NCBI GenBank assembly: GCA_965203375.1
Contig: OZ241886.1
Location: 3,348,001 to 3,412,000 of the forward strand
Length of the DNA: 64,000 bases
Origin: CATQHS01 sp965203375
GTDB taxonomy: Bacteria > Actinomycetota > Acidimicrobiia > Acidimicrobiales > Aldehydirespiratoraceae
Direction of reading: 5' to 3'
A program made the position numbers and the translations under genes. Within the stretch, counting starts at the first letter, position 1, and each line of letters starts with the position of its first letter. The notes beneath the pieces are model-generated. The model saw nothing but the letters and a program-made list of their open reading frames with translations, made no database searches and was not told where the DNA came from. Below are positions 34,603 through 42,525 of this stretch, in pieces.

Positions 34603-36396
34603 TCACGCCCCTTTCTCGTCGTCGCCGGATAACCCCACCCTGGCGAGCAGGCCCCGGTGCCGGGAGCGGAAGATGGCCTCGTCGTAATGGCTCTCCAGCA
34701 GGTCCAGCTCCTCGTCGAACACCTTCTTGAGGGCCCAGCACATGAGCAGCAGTATCAGCGAGAAGGGCAGCCCGGTGGCCACCGCCGCGGTCTGGAGGGC
34801 CGAAAGCCCTCCGCCGAGCAGCAGCACTATGGCCACCAGTCCCTCCATCATCGCCCAGAACACCCGCTGGGGCTTGGGCGAGTCGAGCTTGCCCCCCGAA
34901 GTGAGATGGTCCACCACCAGGGAGCCGGAATCCGAGGAGGTCACGAAGAACGTGATCAGCAGCAGCACCCCGACGAAGGACACCAGCCCGGTCAGCGGGA
35001 AGGCCTCCAGCATGTCGAACAGGGCGGTGGCCACGTTGTCGTTGACGGCGGTGGCCACGTCCCTCAGCCCGTTGAGCTGGAGATGCAGGGCGGCGCCGCC
35101 GAAGACCGCGAACCACAGGAAGCACAGCAGCGACGGCAGAAAGATGATCCCGGTGAGCAGCTCCCGCACGGTGCGGCCCTTCGATATCCGGGCCACGAAC
35201 ATGCCGACGAACGGCGACCACGAAATCCACCATCCCCAGTAGAAGACGGTCCAGCTCGCCTGCCAGGAGGTGCCCGTGAAGGCCTCGTTCCAGAAGGACA
35301 GCACCGGCAGGACGCTTATGTAGTGGCCCAGGCTCTGGGTGAACAGGGACAAGATGAACAGGGTCGGGCCGACCAGCAGCACGAACAGCAGGAAGGCGGC
35401 GGCCACGTATATGTTGAGCTGGCTGAGCCGCTTTACCCCGGCGTCCAGCCCGGCCACCACCGAGATGGTGGCCAGCCCGGTTATGCAGGTGATCAGGATG
35501 ATCTGGAACCCGGTGCCCGACGGCAGGCCGAAGAGCCTGTTGAGCCCGGCCGCGGCCTGGGAGGCGCCCAGCCCCAGCGAGGTGGCCAGCCCGAACAGAG
35601 TGGCCACCACGGTGAGGATGTCGATGGCGTTGCCCCAGGCGCCGTAGATCCTCGGGCCGAGGATCGGGTAGAAGACGGAGCGGAAGGTGAGCGGCAGGCC
35701 CCGGTTGTAGGCGAAGAAACCCAGCGCCAGGGCGACCAGTCCGTAGAGGGCCCAGGCGTGGAACCCCCAGTGGAGGTAGGCGGTAGACAGGGCCACCTTC
35801 CCCGCCTCTCCCGTGCCCGGCTCCGCCCCGAACACCGGCGGCGGGGAACTGAGATGGAAGATCGGCTCCGCCACTCCCCAGAACATCAGCCCGATCCCGA
35901 TGCCGGCCGAGATGAGCATGGCGTACCAGGCGCCGGTGGAGAACTCCGGCCGGGCCTTGGCCCCGCCCAGCCGTATCTTCCCGTATCGGGTGAAGGCGAA
36001 GTAGAGGGCCACGAGCAGGAAGATGTTGAAGTCGAGTATGTAGAACCAGCCCAGGCTGTTGTTGATGAAGTTGAGGACGGCGCTGAAGACGTCGGAGGCG
36101 GCGTCGGAGAACATCAGCGAGGCGGCGATGAAGATCAGCAGTATCCCCGCCGACCAGAGGGTCACCGCCGGGTGCATGTCGAACCCGGCCCGGACGATGT
36201 TGCCGTCCCCGGGCTTCCGGTGGGCCACCTCCGGGTAGAAGTCTATGTCGGGGTCGATCTGAAGGCCCTCGAACGGCTGGCGGTTGTGGATGGCCTCCTG
36301 GCGCCGCTGCTCCTCCTCCCTCTCCATGTCCTGGTGCAGGGCAGTCGCCTCGGTGAGGTCCACCACTTGGTCGGAGGTGGTTTCCCGGTCAGCCAT
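34603..36396 (-). CDS. BCCT-family betaine/carnitine/choline transporter
   Basis: A 597-aa secondary transporter with a long acidic cytoplasmic N-terminus (about 1-80) and 12 predicted helices. Diagnostic sequences are GIGLMFWGVAEPIFHL, TAYLHWGFHAWALYGLVAL and the family signature FYWGWWISWSPFVGMFVARIS. A charged C-terminal tail (about 50 residues) is present; in BetP-type osmoregulated carriers this segment senses osmotic or ionic conditions. It probably imports betaine-type osmolytes with Na+ or H+. It is co-transcribed with proX and divergent from the ProX-channel fusion across 297 bases. Confidence 0.93.
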   Translation of the reverse strand: MADRETTSDQVVDLTEATALHQDMEREEEQRRQEAIHNRQPFEGLQIDPDIDFYPEVAHRKPGDGNIVRAGFDMHPAVTLWSAGILLIFIAASLMFSDAASDVFSAVLNFINNSLGWFYILDFNIFLLVALYFAFTRYGKIRLGGAKARPEFSTGAWYAMLISAGIGIGLMFWGVAEPIFHLSSPPPVFGAEPGTGEAGKVALSTAYLHWGFHAWALYGLVALALGFFAYNRGLPLTFRSVFYPILGPRIYGAWGNAIDILTVVATLFGLATSLGLGASQAAAGLNRLFGLPSGTGFQIILITCITGLATISVVAGLDAGVKRLSQLNIYVAAAFLLFVLLVGPTLFILSLFTQSLGHYISVLPVLSFWNEAFTGTSWQASWTVFYWGWWISWSPFVGMFVARISKGRTVRELLTGIIFLPSLLCFLWFAVFGGAALHLQLNGLRDVATAVNDNVATALFDMLEAFPLTGLVSFVGVLLLITFFVTSSDSGSLVVDHLTSGGKLDSPKPQRVFWAMMEGLVAIVLLLGGGLSALQTAAVATGLPFSLILLLMCWALKKVFDEELDLLESHYDEAIFRSRHRGLLARVGLSGDDEKGA

Positions 36397-36660
36397 GGCC
36401 GGACCTCGGGTCCGTTGTCAAGAGCTTCACGCTCATGGCCTGTTCCCCCTTCTGCCTCTCTTCCTCGGCTTGGACCGCCGGACGGCGAACCGGCCGGGGT
36501 CGAGGCCCGCCGACCTTAACACCCGCCCCGCCCCGGCGCCAGAGAAACGGCGACCGGCGGCGGCGAGGGGCGGCGGCGAGCCTTGACGAGGCTGCAGCCC
36601 CGGCGACGGCGCCGACGAGGGGCACCCGGAGAACGATCAGCCGGAGCGGGCCGGCTTCGC

Positions 36661-36666
36661 TATTGT
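36661..36666 (+). promoter_or_regulatory. candidate -10 element of the channel gene
   Basis: TATTGT lies 27 bases ahead of the ATG at 36694 and interrupts an otherwise very GC-rich stretch. No clear -35 or ribosome-binding site is seen. The rest of the 297-base divergent region shows nothing recognisable. Confidence 0.35.
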
Positions 36667-36693
36667 CGGCCCTCCCCTACCCGGACAGTGTCC

Positions 36694-38928
36694 ATGCAAC
36701 GAGTCGCCGCCGCATTGGGGATCTTGGCGGCCACGCTGATCCCCCCGCTTCTCACGCAGGGCACCCGAGCGTCGGCGCAGGCCGACGAGGAACCGGCCGC
36801 CGACCACCGGGCCGCCGAGGAACAGACTGACGAACAGGCCGACGAACAGCAGGCCGCCGAGGAACCGAACGCCGAGGAACCGAACGCCCGACAGGCCGAT
36901 GAACAGCAGGTCGTCCCCCAACAGGCCGTCGAAGGCAAGCCGGCGGTGCGGCTGGCCCGGGCCACCTGGGACACCGGCTGGTTCCAGGCCGAGGTCTACC
37001 GGCTGCTGATCGAGCTGCTCGGCTATCCGGTGGAGGGTCCGGTCACCATGGAGAACGCCGAGTTCTACGCGGCAGCGGCGGCGGGCGAGGTGGACCTGTG
37101 GGCCAACGGATGGTTCCCCCTGCACAATTCGCTCCTAGAGGAGTTCGGGGGGGAGGAGGGCTCGCTGGAGCGGGTCGGGACGCAGGTGGACAACGGGGCT
37201 CTGCAGGGTTATTTCATCGACGCGGCCACCGCCGAAGCCCACGGCATCGCCAACCTGGGCGATCTGGCCGACCCCGCAGTGGCGGCGCTGTTCGACCGCG
37301 ACGGCAACGGACGGGCCGACCTGGTGGGCTGCAACGCCGGATGGTCCTGCGCGTCCACCATCGACCACCATCTCGAGGCTTACGGGCTGTCGGCCACGGT
37401 GGAGCACGTGCAGGGCGACTACTCGCCTCTGATAGCGGCCACCGTGGCCCGCCACCGGGCCGGGCAGCCCGTCCTGTTCTACACGTGGACCCCCAACTGG
37501 ACGGTGGGCGAGCTGAGGCCGGGCCGGGAGCTGGTGTGGCTGGAGACGCCGTTCCCCTCCCTCCCCCCCGAACAGGCCTCGGGCCTGGGCCGCACCTCCA
37601 TCGGAGGGCTCCCCGGCTGCGCCCGCGACCCGTGCCAGGCCGGCTGGCCCCCCAACGACATCCGGGCGGTGGCCAACTCCGACTTCCTAGCGGCCAACCC
37701 GTCGGTCCGCCGTCTGCTGGAGCAGGCGGTGATCCCCCTGGAGGACATCTCCGCCCAGAACGCCCGGATGGTGGACGGCGAGCAGGACCCGGCCGACATC
37801 CGCCGGCATGCCGAGGAGTGGGTGGCCGCCAACCGGACCCGCATCGAGCGCTGGGTCCGCAGCGCCGACCCCGACGCGGCGCCCCTGGACGACCCCGGAA
37901 GGCAGGAGGCGAGGCCGGGCGGGGTGCTGAGGGCGGCGGCCAGGGCCTTGTCGCCGTACGTCATATACACGGACCGCTCCTACAGCGGCTTCGAGGTGGA
38001 GCTGGTCCGCCTGGTGGCGGCCCGGATGGGGATGGAGGCGGAGGTGTACGCGGTGGACACCGTCGCCAAGCAGATCGACGACGTGACCCGGGGGGTGGCG
38101 GGGGTGGCGCTGGGGGGAGTGGCCATCACCGGCCTGCGGGAGGAGATCGTCGACTTCTCCCTGCCGGTGCTGGACACCGGCCTGACCATCCTGGTGCCCA
38201 CCCGCGGCGGCCTGGGCACGGGCGAGCGCATCCTGGTGTTCCTGCGGGCGCTGGGGTCCTCGGACCTGCCCTGGCTGATGGCGCTCTTCGGGGCGGCGGT
38301 GCTGGTGGCCGCCCATCTCATGTGGTGGCTGGAGCGCCGCCACAACCCCGACTTCGCCATTCCTTACCTGAAGGGGATCTGGGACTCCCTCTACTGGTCG
38401 GTGGTGACCATGAGCACGGTCGGATACGGCGACAAGGTGGCTCGGGGGACTAAGGGGCGGGTGGTGACGCTGTTCTGGATAGCCCTGGGGGGCCTGGTGT
38501 TCGCCAGCTTCACCGCCTCCATCGCCTCTTCGCTGACGGTGAGCGAGCTGCGGGGCGGGATCGCCGGGCCGACCGACCTGCCCGGCCATCGGGTGGCCAC
38601 GGTGGGCGGCACCTCCGGGGAGGCCTACCTGGCCACCATCGGAGTGGGCCCGGTGCTGGTGGACGAGATCGGCGACGCCTACGGCCTCCTGGCCCAGGGG
38701 GAGGTGGACGCGGTGGTGTTCGACGCCCCGGTGCTGCGCTTCCACGCCGCTCGGGAGGGCGGCGGCGCCGTGACCACGGTGGGGCCGACGTTCGAGAAGG
38801 TCCAGTACGGGCTGGCGGTGGCCCAGAACGACCCCGAGCTGCGCGAGCGGCTCAACCTGGCGCTTCTCGACCTGATCGAAAGCGGCCTGTACGGCCAGCT
38901 CCACGACCGCTGGTTCGGCGCTTACTGA
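36694..38928 (+). CDS. ProX-domain/ionotropic-glutamate-receptor-like potassium channel fusion
   Basis: A 744-aa predicted ligand-gated channel. Order: signal peptide (1-28); Glu/Gln-rich linker (30-80); OpuAC/ProX-type binding domain (about 83-390) keeping cage tryptophans Trp140 (ANGWFPLH), Trp217 (NAGWSC) and Trp265 (YTWTPNW). Next come the first half of an SBP_bac_3/glutamate-receptor ligand core (about 418-505, with GGVAITGLREEIVDFSLP), helix M1 (about 526-545), pore loop with the potassium filter TVGYGD (575-580), helix M2 (about 590-612) and the second half of the ligand core (615-744, VDAVVFDAPVL). The core matches cyanobacterial GluR0, which lacks the extra N-terminal domain. ATG 36694 or GTG 36688. 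It is divergent from bcct-proX, so an osmolyte-responsive K+ channel is inferred. Confidence 0.88.
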   Translation: MQRVAAALGILAATLIPPLLTQGTRASAQADEEPAADHRAAEEQTDEQADEQQAAEEPNAEEPNARQADEQQVVPQQAVEGKPAVRLARATWDTGWFQAEVYRLLIELLGYPVEGPVTMENAEFYAAAAAGEVDLWANGWFPLHNSLLEEFGGEEGSLERVGTQVDNGALQGYFIDAATAEAHGIANLGDLADPAVAALFDRDGNGRADLVGCNAGWSCASTIDHHLEAYGLSATVEHVQGDYSPLIAATVARHRAGQPVLFYTWTPNWTVGELRPGRELVWLETPFPSLPPEQASGLGRTSIGGLPGCARDPCQAGWPPNDIRAVANSDFLAANPSVRRLLEQAVIPLEDISAQNARMVDGEQDPADIRRHAEEWVAANRTRIERWVRSADPDAAPLDDPGRQEARPGGVLRAAARALSPYVIYTDRSYSGFEVELVRLVAARMGMEAEVYAVDTVAKQIDDVTRGVAGVALGGVAITGLREEIVDFSLPVLDTGLTILVPTRGGLGTGERILVFLRALGSSDLPWLMALFGAAVLVAAHLMWWLERRHNPDFAIPYLKGIWDSLYWSVVTMSTVGYGDKVARGTKGRVVTLFWIALGGLVFASFTASIASSLTVSELRGGIAGPTDLPGHRVATVGGTSGEAYLATIGVGPVLVDEIGDAYGLLAQGEVDAVVFDAPVLRFHAAREGGGAVTTVGPTFEKVQYGLAVAQNDPELRERLNLALLDLIESGLYGQLHDRWFGAY

Positions 38929-38947
38929 CTGGGGGCCGGCTTTCTCA

Positions 38948-39001
38948 CGGTTTTTCTGAGCATTTATTTGGCGTATAGCGACCTTTTTTGCTCAGAAAAC
39001 G
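38948..39001. repeat. dispersed palindromic element, copy 1
   Basis: A 54-bp element bounded by 11-bp inverted repeats TTTTCTGAGCA (38952-38962) and TGCTCAGAAAA (38989-38999) around a GTATAGC centre. Its reverse complement matches an element at 56164-56217 along nearly its whole length. It begins 19 bases after the channel stop and could terminate that transcript. Confidence 0.85.
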
Positions 39002-39087
39002 CGGGAAGGGGGCGCGCGGAAGGGGGGGGGGCGCGGAGGGGGGGCGCGGAGGGGGGCGCGGAAGGGGGGCGGAAGGGGCGCGGGGGG
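39002..39087. repeat. G-rich low-complexity tract
   Basis: Irregular GGGGG/GCGCGGAGGGG runs between the palindromic element and the hydrolase stop codon. No gene is supported. Runs of this type are potential G-quadruplex formers. Confidence 0.85.
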
Positions 39088-40698
39088 TCATCGTCGCTGC
39101 CATCTCAGGGGGGTGGGGGCGGCGGCGCAGGATGTGTCGAGGTCGGCGGCCGGGTCGACCAGGAAGGCCTTGACGATGGCGGCGACGCAGGGGTCGCGGG
39201 GCCATATCCCGTGGCTGGCGCCGTCGCGGACCACCACGGTGGAGCTCGACAGCCCGGCGGCGGCCTGGCGGGCCAGCCGGGGCGGGGTTATGGGGTCGAA
39301 CCGGCCGGCCAGCAGCAGAGCGGGCAGGTCGCTGACCACGGGCGGGGCGGGCGCCGGCGGAGGCAGGCCCCAGTTGGCGCACAGCTCGGCCAGGCCGGGG
39401 CCGACGATGGCGGACTCGTAGGCGCCGATGTCGTCGGGGGGCCCCGACGCCTGGGCCAGGCGCTCGGCGCACTGCACGGCCAGGTAGGTGCCCTCGGCGT
39501 TGAAGGACGAATCGATGACTGAGACGTCGAGAATGTCTTGGGCCAGCCGGGCGGCAACGGCCTCGTCGCCTCTTTCGAGGCCGGCCAGCATCCCCGGAAT
39601 GGTGGCGATGGACAACGGGTCGTAGAGGAACAGGAACACCATCTGGGCCAGAGTGGCGCCGTCGATCAACACCTCGACGTCGGCGCCCAGCCCGGCCCGG
39701 GCCGCCTCCACGATCACCGCCAGGGGCCGGTCGTCGAGGCGGGCCATCAGCCCGGCCAGGGCGGCGTCGACGTCGGCGAGGATGCCTCGGCAGTCGGAGT
39801 CGGCGGCGCAGGCGGCGTCCAGCTCTTTCAGCGACGACTCGGCCGAGGCCGTCAGGGACCGGTCCAAGTCGAGGCCGGGCGGGTAGACGCCGTCGAGCAC
39901 GGCCCCGGCCAGGCCCGGCGGCCCGGCCCTCACCAGCTCCAAGGCGATGGTGGTGCCGTAGCTGACGCCGTAGACGAACCAGCGGTCGTACCCGAGGCCG
40001 GCCATGACCGCGGCCACGTCGGCGGCGTGGGCGGCGGAGTCGGTGCGGGCCAGCACCGGGTGGCCGCTGAGGCGGTCTCCGCAGGTCCGGTAGGCGGCCT
40101 GGCCCAAGACGGCGGCCTCTTCGCTGGGCATGGCCAGGGACAGGATCAGGACCTCGTCGATCTCGGGGCAGTCGAAGTCGGCGGAGCCGAAACCGGTGCC
40201 CCGCTGGTCGATGAAGACCTGGGGGTAGGCCCGGCGGTCGTAGAGGAAGCGGAAGTCGGTGCTGGCCGACCCCGGCCCCCCCTGGAGCACCACCAGCGGC
40301 GGCGCCGGATCGGGGGCGGTGCCCTGGAGGACGGCCAGGCTGATCTCGGTGGCGGGCCCGGCGGGGTCGTCGGGGTCGACGGGCACGGAGGCCAGGGCGC
40401 AGGCCAGGTGGGCGGCGACCAGCTCGGGGGGGCAGTCGGTCTGGGCGATCTCGGCGGCCCGGACGGCGGTCGGCGGGGCGTCGCCGCCGCCGGCAGGCGG
40501 AGCCGGGTCGCCAGCGGGGCCGGTGGCGGGGGCCGGGTCGGAGGGCTCTTCGCCATTTGCGGATGGCGCCGGCGCGGCCTCGGGGATCTCCACGTTGCTG
40601 CGGCTGGTGCCGCAAGACCCGGCCGCCAGCGCCACCACCAGCACAGCCGCGACGGCCGGAGCCAGCGACCGGGGTCGGCGGCTGAGGGCCTTTGTCAC
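39088..40698 (-). CDS. alpha/beta-hydrolase lipoprotein (tripeptidyl aminopeptidase-like)
   Basis: A 536-aa exported serine hydrolase: leader ending AAVLVVALAAGSC (lipobox-like), a Pro/Ala-rich linker, then an alpha/beta fold. Features are the oxyanion region LVVLQGGPGSAS, VFIDQRGTGFGS, nucleophile elbow VYGVSYGTT (Ser of GVSYG), and the C-terminal TAP-like cap/triad segment LLLAGRFDPITPP (Asp) and GASHGIW (His). Relatives are secreted proline- or tripeptide-releasing aminopeptidases (SlpD/E type). The GTG at 40698 is coupled by GTGA to the upstream mini-cistron; longer readings in this frame are not credible. Confidence 0.85.
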   Translation of the reverse strand: MTKALSRRPRSLAPAVAAVLVVALAAGSCGTSRSNVEIPEAAPAPSANGEEPSDPAPATGPAGDPAPPAGGGDAPPTAVRAAEIAQTDCPPELVAAHLACALASVPVDPDDPAGPATEISLAVLQGTAPDPAPPLVVLQGGPGSASTDFRFLYDRRAYPQVFIDQRGTGFGSADFDCPEIDEVLILSLAMPSEEAAVLGQAAYRTCGDRLSGHPVLARTDSAAHAADVAAVMAGLGYDRWFVYGVSYGTTIALELVRAGPPGLAGAVLDGVYPPGLDLDRSLTASAESSLKELDAACAADSDCRGILADVDAALAGLMARLDDRPLAVIVEAARAGLGADVEVLIDGATLAQMVFLFLYDPLSIATIPGMLAGLERGDEAVAARLAQDILDVSVIDSSFNAEGTYLAVQCAERLAQASGPPDDIGAYESAIVGPGLAELCANWGLPPPAPAPPVVSDLPALLLAGRFDPITPPRLARQAAAGLSSSTVVVRDGASHGIWPRDPCVAAIVKAFLVDPAADLDTSCAAAPTPLRWQRR

Positions 40699-40772
40699 CA
40701 GTGGCCGCCGCGGTGACCGGCCCGGACCGCACCGGCGCGTCGCCAGGGCCAGCGGCTGAGGGCTTTTGTCAC
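40695..40772 (-). CDS. leader mini-cistron between the EthD-like and hydrolase genes
   Basis: Twenty-five codons beginning VTKALSRWPWRR and ending HRGGHW. Its GTG overlaps the stop of the EthD-like gene (GTGA) and its TGA overlaps the GTG of the hydrolase (GTGA). The first seven residues (VTKALSR) are identical to the hydrolase N-terminus, showing that it is a 74-bp duplication of the start region. Confidence 0.55.
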   Translation of the reverse strand: MTKALSRWPWRRAGAVRAGHRGGHW

Positions 40773-41650
40773 CAGAGCTGGTCGGTGTAGGTGTCGGTGC
40801 CCACGATGGTGGGGCGGAAACCGGCGGCGAACACCACCTCTCCGGCCCCGGCGGCGGCCAGCCCGGCCCCGTAGTCGCGGAACAGGGGCCACACCTCGGC
40901 CGGGTCGTCCTCGAGGAAGAACAACTGCACCCGGCGCTCGGGGGGGCCGGGCGGGGTGCCCAGGTCCATGGGGGCCCGGTCGGTGGCGCCGGAGGCCGGG
41001 GTGACGTAGCTCCAAGACACCATGGAGGCGACGGCCGATCCGTCCATGAGCCGGGGCAGGGCCTCGGTCCGCAGATGCTCCTCCAGCCCGCCGCCGCCGG
41101 GCGGGGCCGCACCATCGGCCGGGTCGGAGTCGCTGACCGGGGCCGCGCCGCCGGCCGGACCGGTGCCATCGGCCGGGGCCGCGCCGTCGGCCGGGTCCAC
41201 CGCCACTACGGCCAGGCCCCGGTAGGGGTGGTCCAGGGCCAGCTCGACGGGAACATAGTCGTCGTCTCGGTAATGGAACCGGGGCTCGTGCAGCAGCGCG
41301 GTGTGGGCGTGGACCCGGTGCTCGAAGCCCCGGCCCGACTTGTACAGGCCCACCACCTGGTCGATGGACCAGGCGAAGTGCTCGTCGTGGCGGCCCTCGT
41401 GGACCCAGTAGATGGCCAGGTAGGAACCGGCATCGACGGGGGCGGCCACCGGCGAGTCGGCCGGGAAGCGCAGGTCCTTCAGGTCCCGGGTGGCCACCCA
41501 GCGGCGGCCGGCGAACAGCCACGGCCCCACCATGCAGCCGGCGTAGAAGTGGTCCCGCTCGTACCAGCGGTTGTAGTCCACCTCGTGGCCCCGGACCGGG
41601 TCGACCATGGTGAACAGGCAGCTTCCGACCCGCACCGGATGGGTGTTCAT
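40769..41650 (-). CDS. EthD-like dimeric alpha/beta-barrel protein
   Basis: A 293-aa protein whose N-terminal half resembles EthD/dimeric-barrel domains (VDYNRWYERDHFYAGCMVGPWLFAGRRWVA, LAIYWVHEGRHDEHFAWSIDQV). A low-complexity Asp/Gly/Ala/Pro insert (PADGAAPADGTGPAGGAAP...) near residues 175-208 separates it from a second barrel-like half ending in VVFAAGFRPTIVGTDTYTDQLW. Function unknown; EthD-fold proteins assist degradation of ethers or bind small hydrophobics. Its ATG overlaps the stop of the repeat-bearing mini-cistron. Confidence 0.6.
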   Translation of the reverse strand: MNTHPVRVGSCLFTMVDPVRGHEVDYNRWYERDHFYAGCMVGPWLFAGRRWVATRDLKDLRFPADSPVAAPVDAGSYLAIYWVHEGRHDEHFAWSIDQVVGLYKSGRGFEHRVHAHTALLHEPRFHYRDDDYVPVELALDHPYRGLAVVAVDPADGAAPADGTGPAGGAAPVSDSDPADGAAPPGGGGLEEHLRTEALPRLMDGSAVASMVSWSYVTPASGATDRAPMDLGTPPGPPERRVQLFFLEDDPAEVWPLFRDYGAGLAAAGAGEVVFAAGFRPTIVGTDTYTDQLW

Positions 41651-41841
41651 GACTCTGCCCCTGACTCTGACCCTGGCCGGGGCGGCCGGGCGGCGCTGGC
41701 GATACGAACCCGATCCGCGGCGGGCAGCCGGGGCGGGCGGGCGGCGCTCGCGATGCGAACCCGATCCGCGGCGGGCAGCCGGGGCGGTCGGGCGGCGCTG
41801 GCGTCCCGGGACAACGGCTGGGGCGGTCGGGCGGCGCTCAT
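41647..41841 (-). CDS. repeat-encoded mini-cistron between MaoC and the EthD-like gene
   Basis: Sixty-four codons, MSAARPPQPLSRD followed by two units of ASAARPPRLPAADRVRI and a tail PGSESGAES. It starts in an ATGA overlap with the maoC stop and ends in an ATGA overlap with the EthD-like gene. The repeat copies the maoC stop/start junction (GATCG-GTTCG-ATC-AGCGCCGCCC), so it grew by tandem duplication. The peptide is low complexity and probably not functional as such. Confidence 0.5.
   Translation of the reverse strand: MSAARPPQPLSRDASAARPPRLPAADRVRIASAARPPRLPAADRVRIASAARPPRPGSESGAES
41690..41840. repeat. 51-bp tandem repeat at a gene junction
   Basis: CGAACCCGATCCGCGGCGGG begins at 41705 and again at 41756 (51 bp apart), with a more diverged third copy running into the maoC stop. 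The unit length preserves the frame of the mini-cistron. Confidence 0.9.
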
Positions 41842-42314
41842 GACTCGAACACGATCCGGGTCACCCAGTCGGCCACCAGGGCCGGCTTGTCGGCGCCGTC
41901 GATCTCCACGGTGACGGTGCGGACCTGATCGACGGCCGAGCCCTTCAGCTCCACCGACTTGACCGCGGCGCGGGCCCGGACCCGCCGGCCGCTGTTGACG
42001 GGATGCACGAAGCGCACCCGGTCGAAGCCGTAGTTGATCCCCATGACCGCCCCGTCGATGGGGCCGTCGGCGGCGGGGAGGGACCGGGTGAGGTGAGGGA
42101 GCATCGACAGGGTCAGCAGGCCGTGGGCGATGGTGCCTCCGAAGGGGGTCTCGGCGGCGGCCCGCTCGGGGTCGACGTGGATGAACTGGTGGTCGAAGGT
42201 GCAGTCGGCGAAGGCGTCGATCATGGCCTGGTCGATCTCCAGCCAGTCGCCGCAGCCCTGCTCTCGGCTCTGGTGGGTTTTCAGCGTCTCGTAGGCGGCG
42301 GCCGCCTTGCTCAT
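41838..42314 (-). CDS. MaoC-like (R)-hydratase
   Basis: A 158-aa hotdog-fold protein with the hydratase-2 motif: catalytic Asp/His in DHQFIHVDPERA and GGTIAHGLLTLSML, then INYGFDRVRFVHPV. It probably hydrates an enoyl-CoA thioester. It is followed, through the mini-cistron, by the EthD-like and hydrolase genes in one tightly coupled minus-strand unit. A 211-base divergent region separates it from ino1. Confidence 0.88.
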   Translation of the reverse strand: MSKAAAAYETLKTHQSREQGCGDWLEIDQAMIDAFADCTFDHQFIHVDPERAAAETPFGGTIAHGLLTLSMLPHLTRSLPAADGPIDGAVMGINYGFDRVRFVHPVNSGRRVRARAAVKSVELKGSAVDQVRTVTVEIDGADKPALVADWVTRIVFES

Positions 42315-42513
42315 CTCTCGCTCCCTTCGGATCGTTGGTCTCCGGTCGGTTTTCGGGCTCGGATCGTTGCGGCACTGACCTTACGCAGAACCAGCGACAC
42401 TCCGCAGAACGGGGGCCGGACAGAACCGGTGCGGCGTCTCGGAGGGATGGCGGACAGCGGCCAGCGGACGGCGGCGGTCGGACCGGCCGGGGGCTGACCC
42501 GGTGCGGCGGGCT

Positions 42514-42519
42514 TATCGT
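42514..42519 (+). promoter_or_regulatory. putative leaderless -10 of ino1
   Basis: TATCGT ends 6 bases before the ATG at 42526, the spacing typical of leaderless actinobacterial transcripts. There is no ribosome-binding site in the gap. A -35 is not evident. Confidence 0.45.
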
Positions 42520-42525
42520 TAGCCC

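Noticed and set aside
38945..40732. Long minus-strand frame ending in the palindromic element and G-rich tract
   Set aside because: It overlaps the recognised hydrolase in another frame and consists of Arg/Pro-rich low-complexity sequence.
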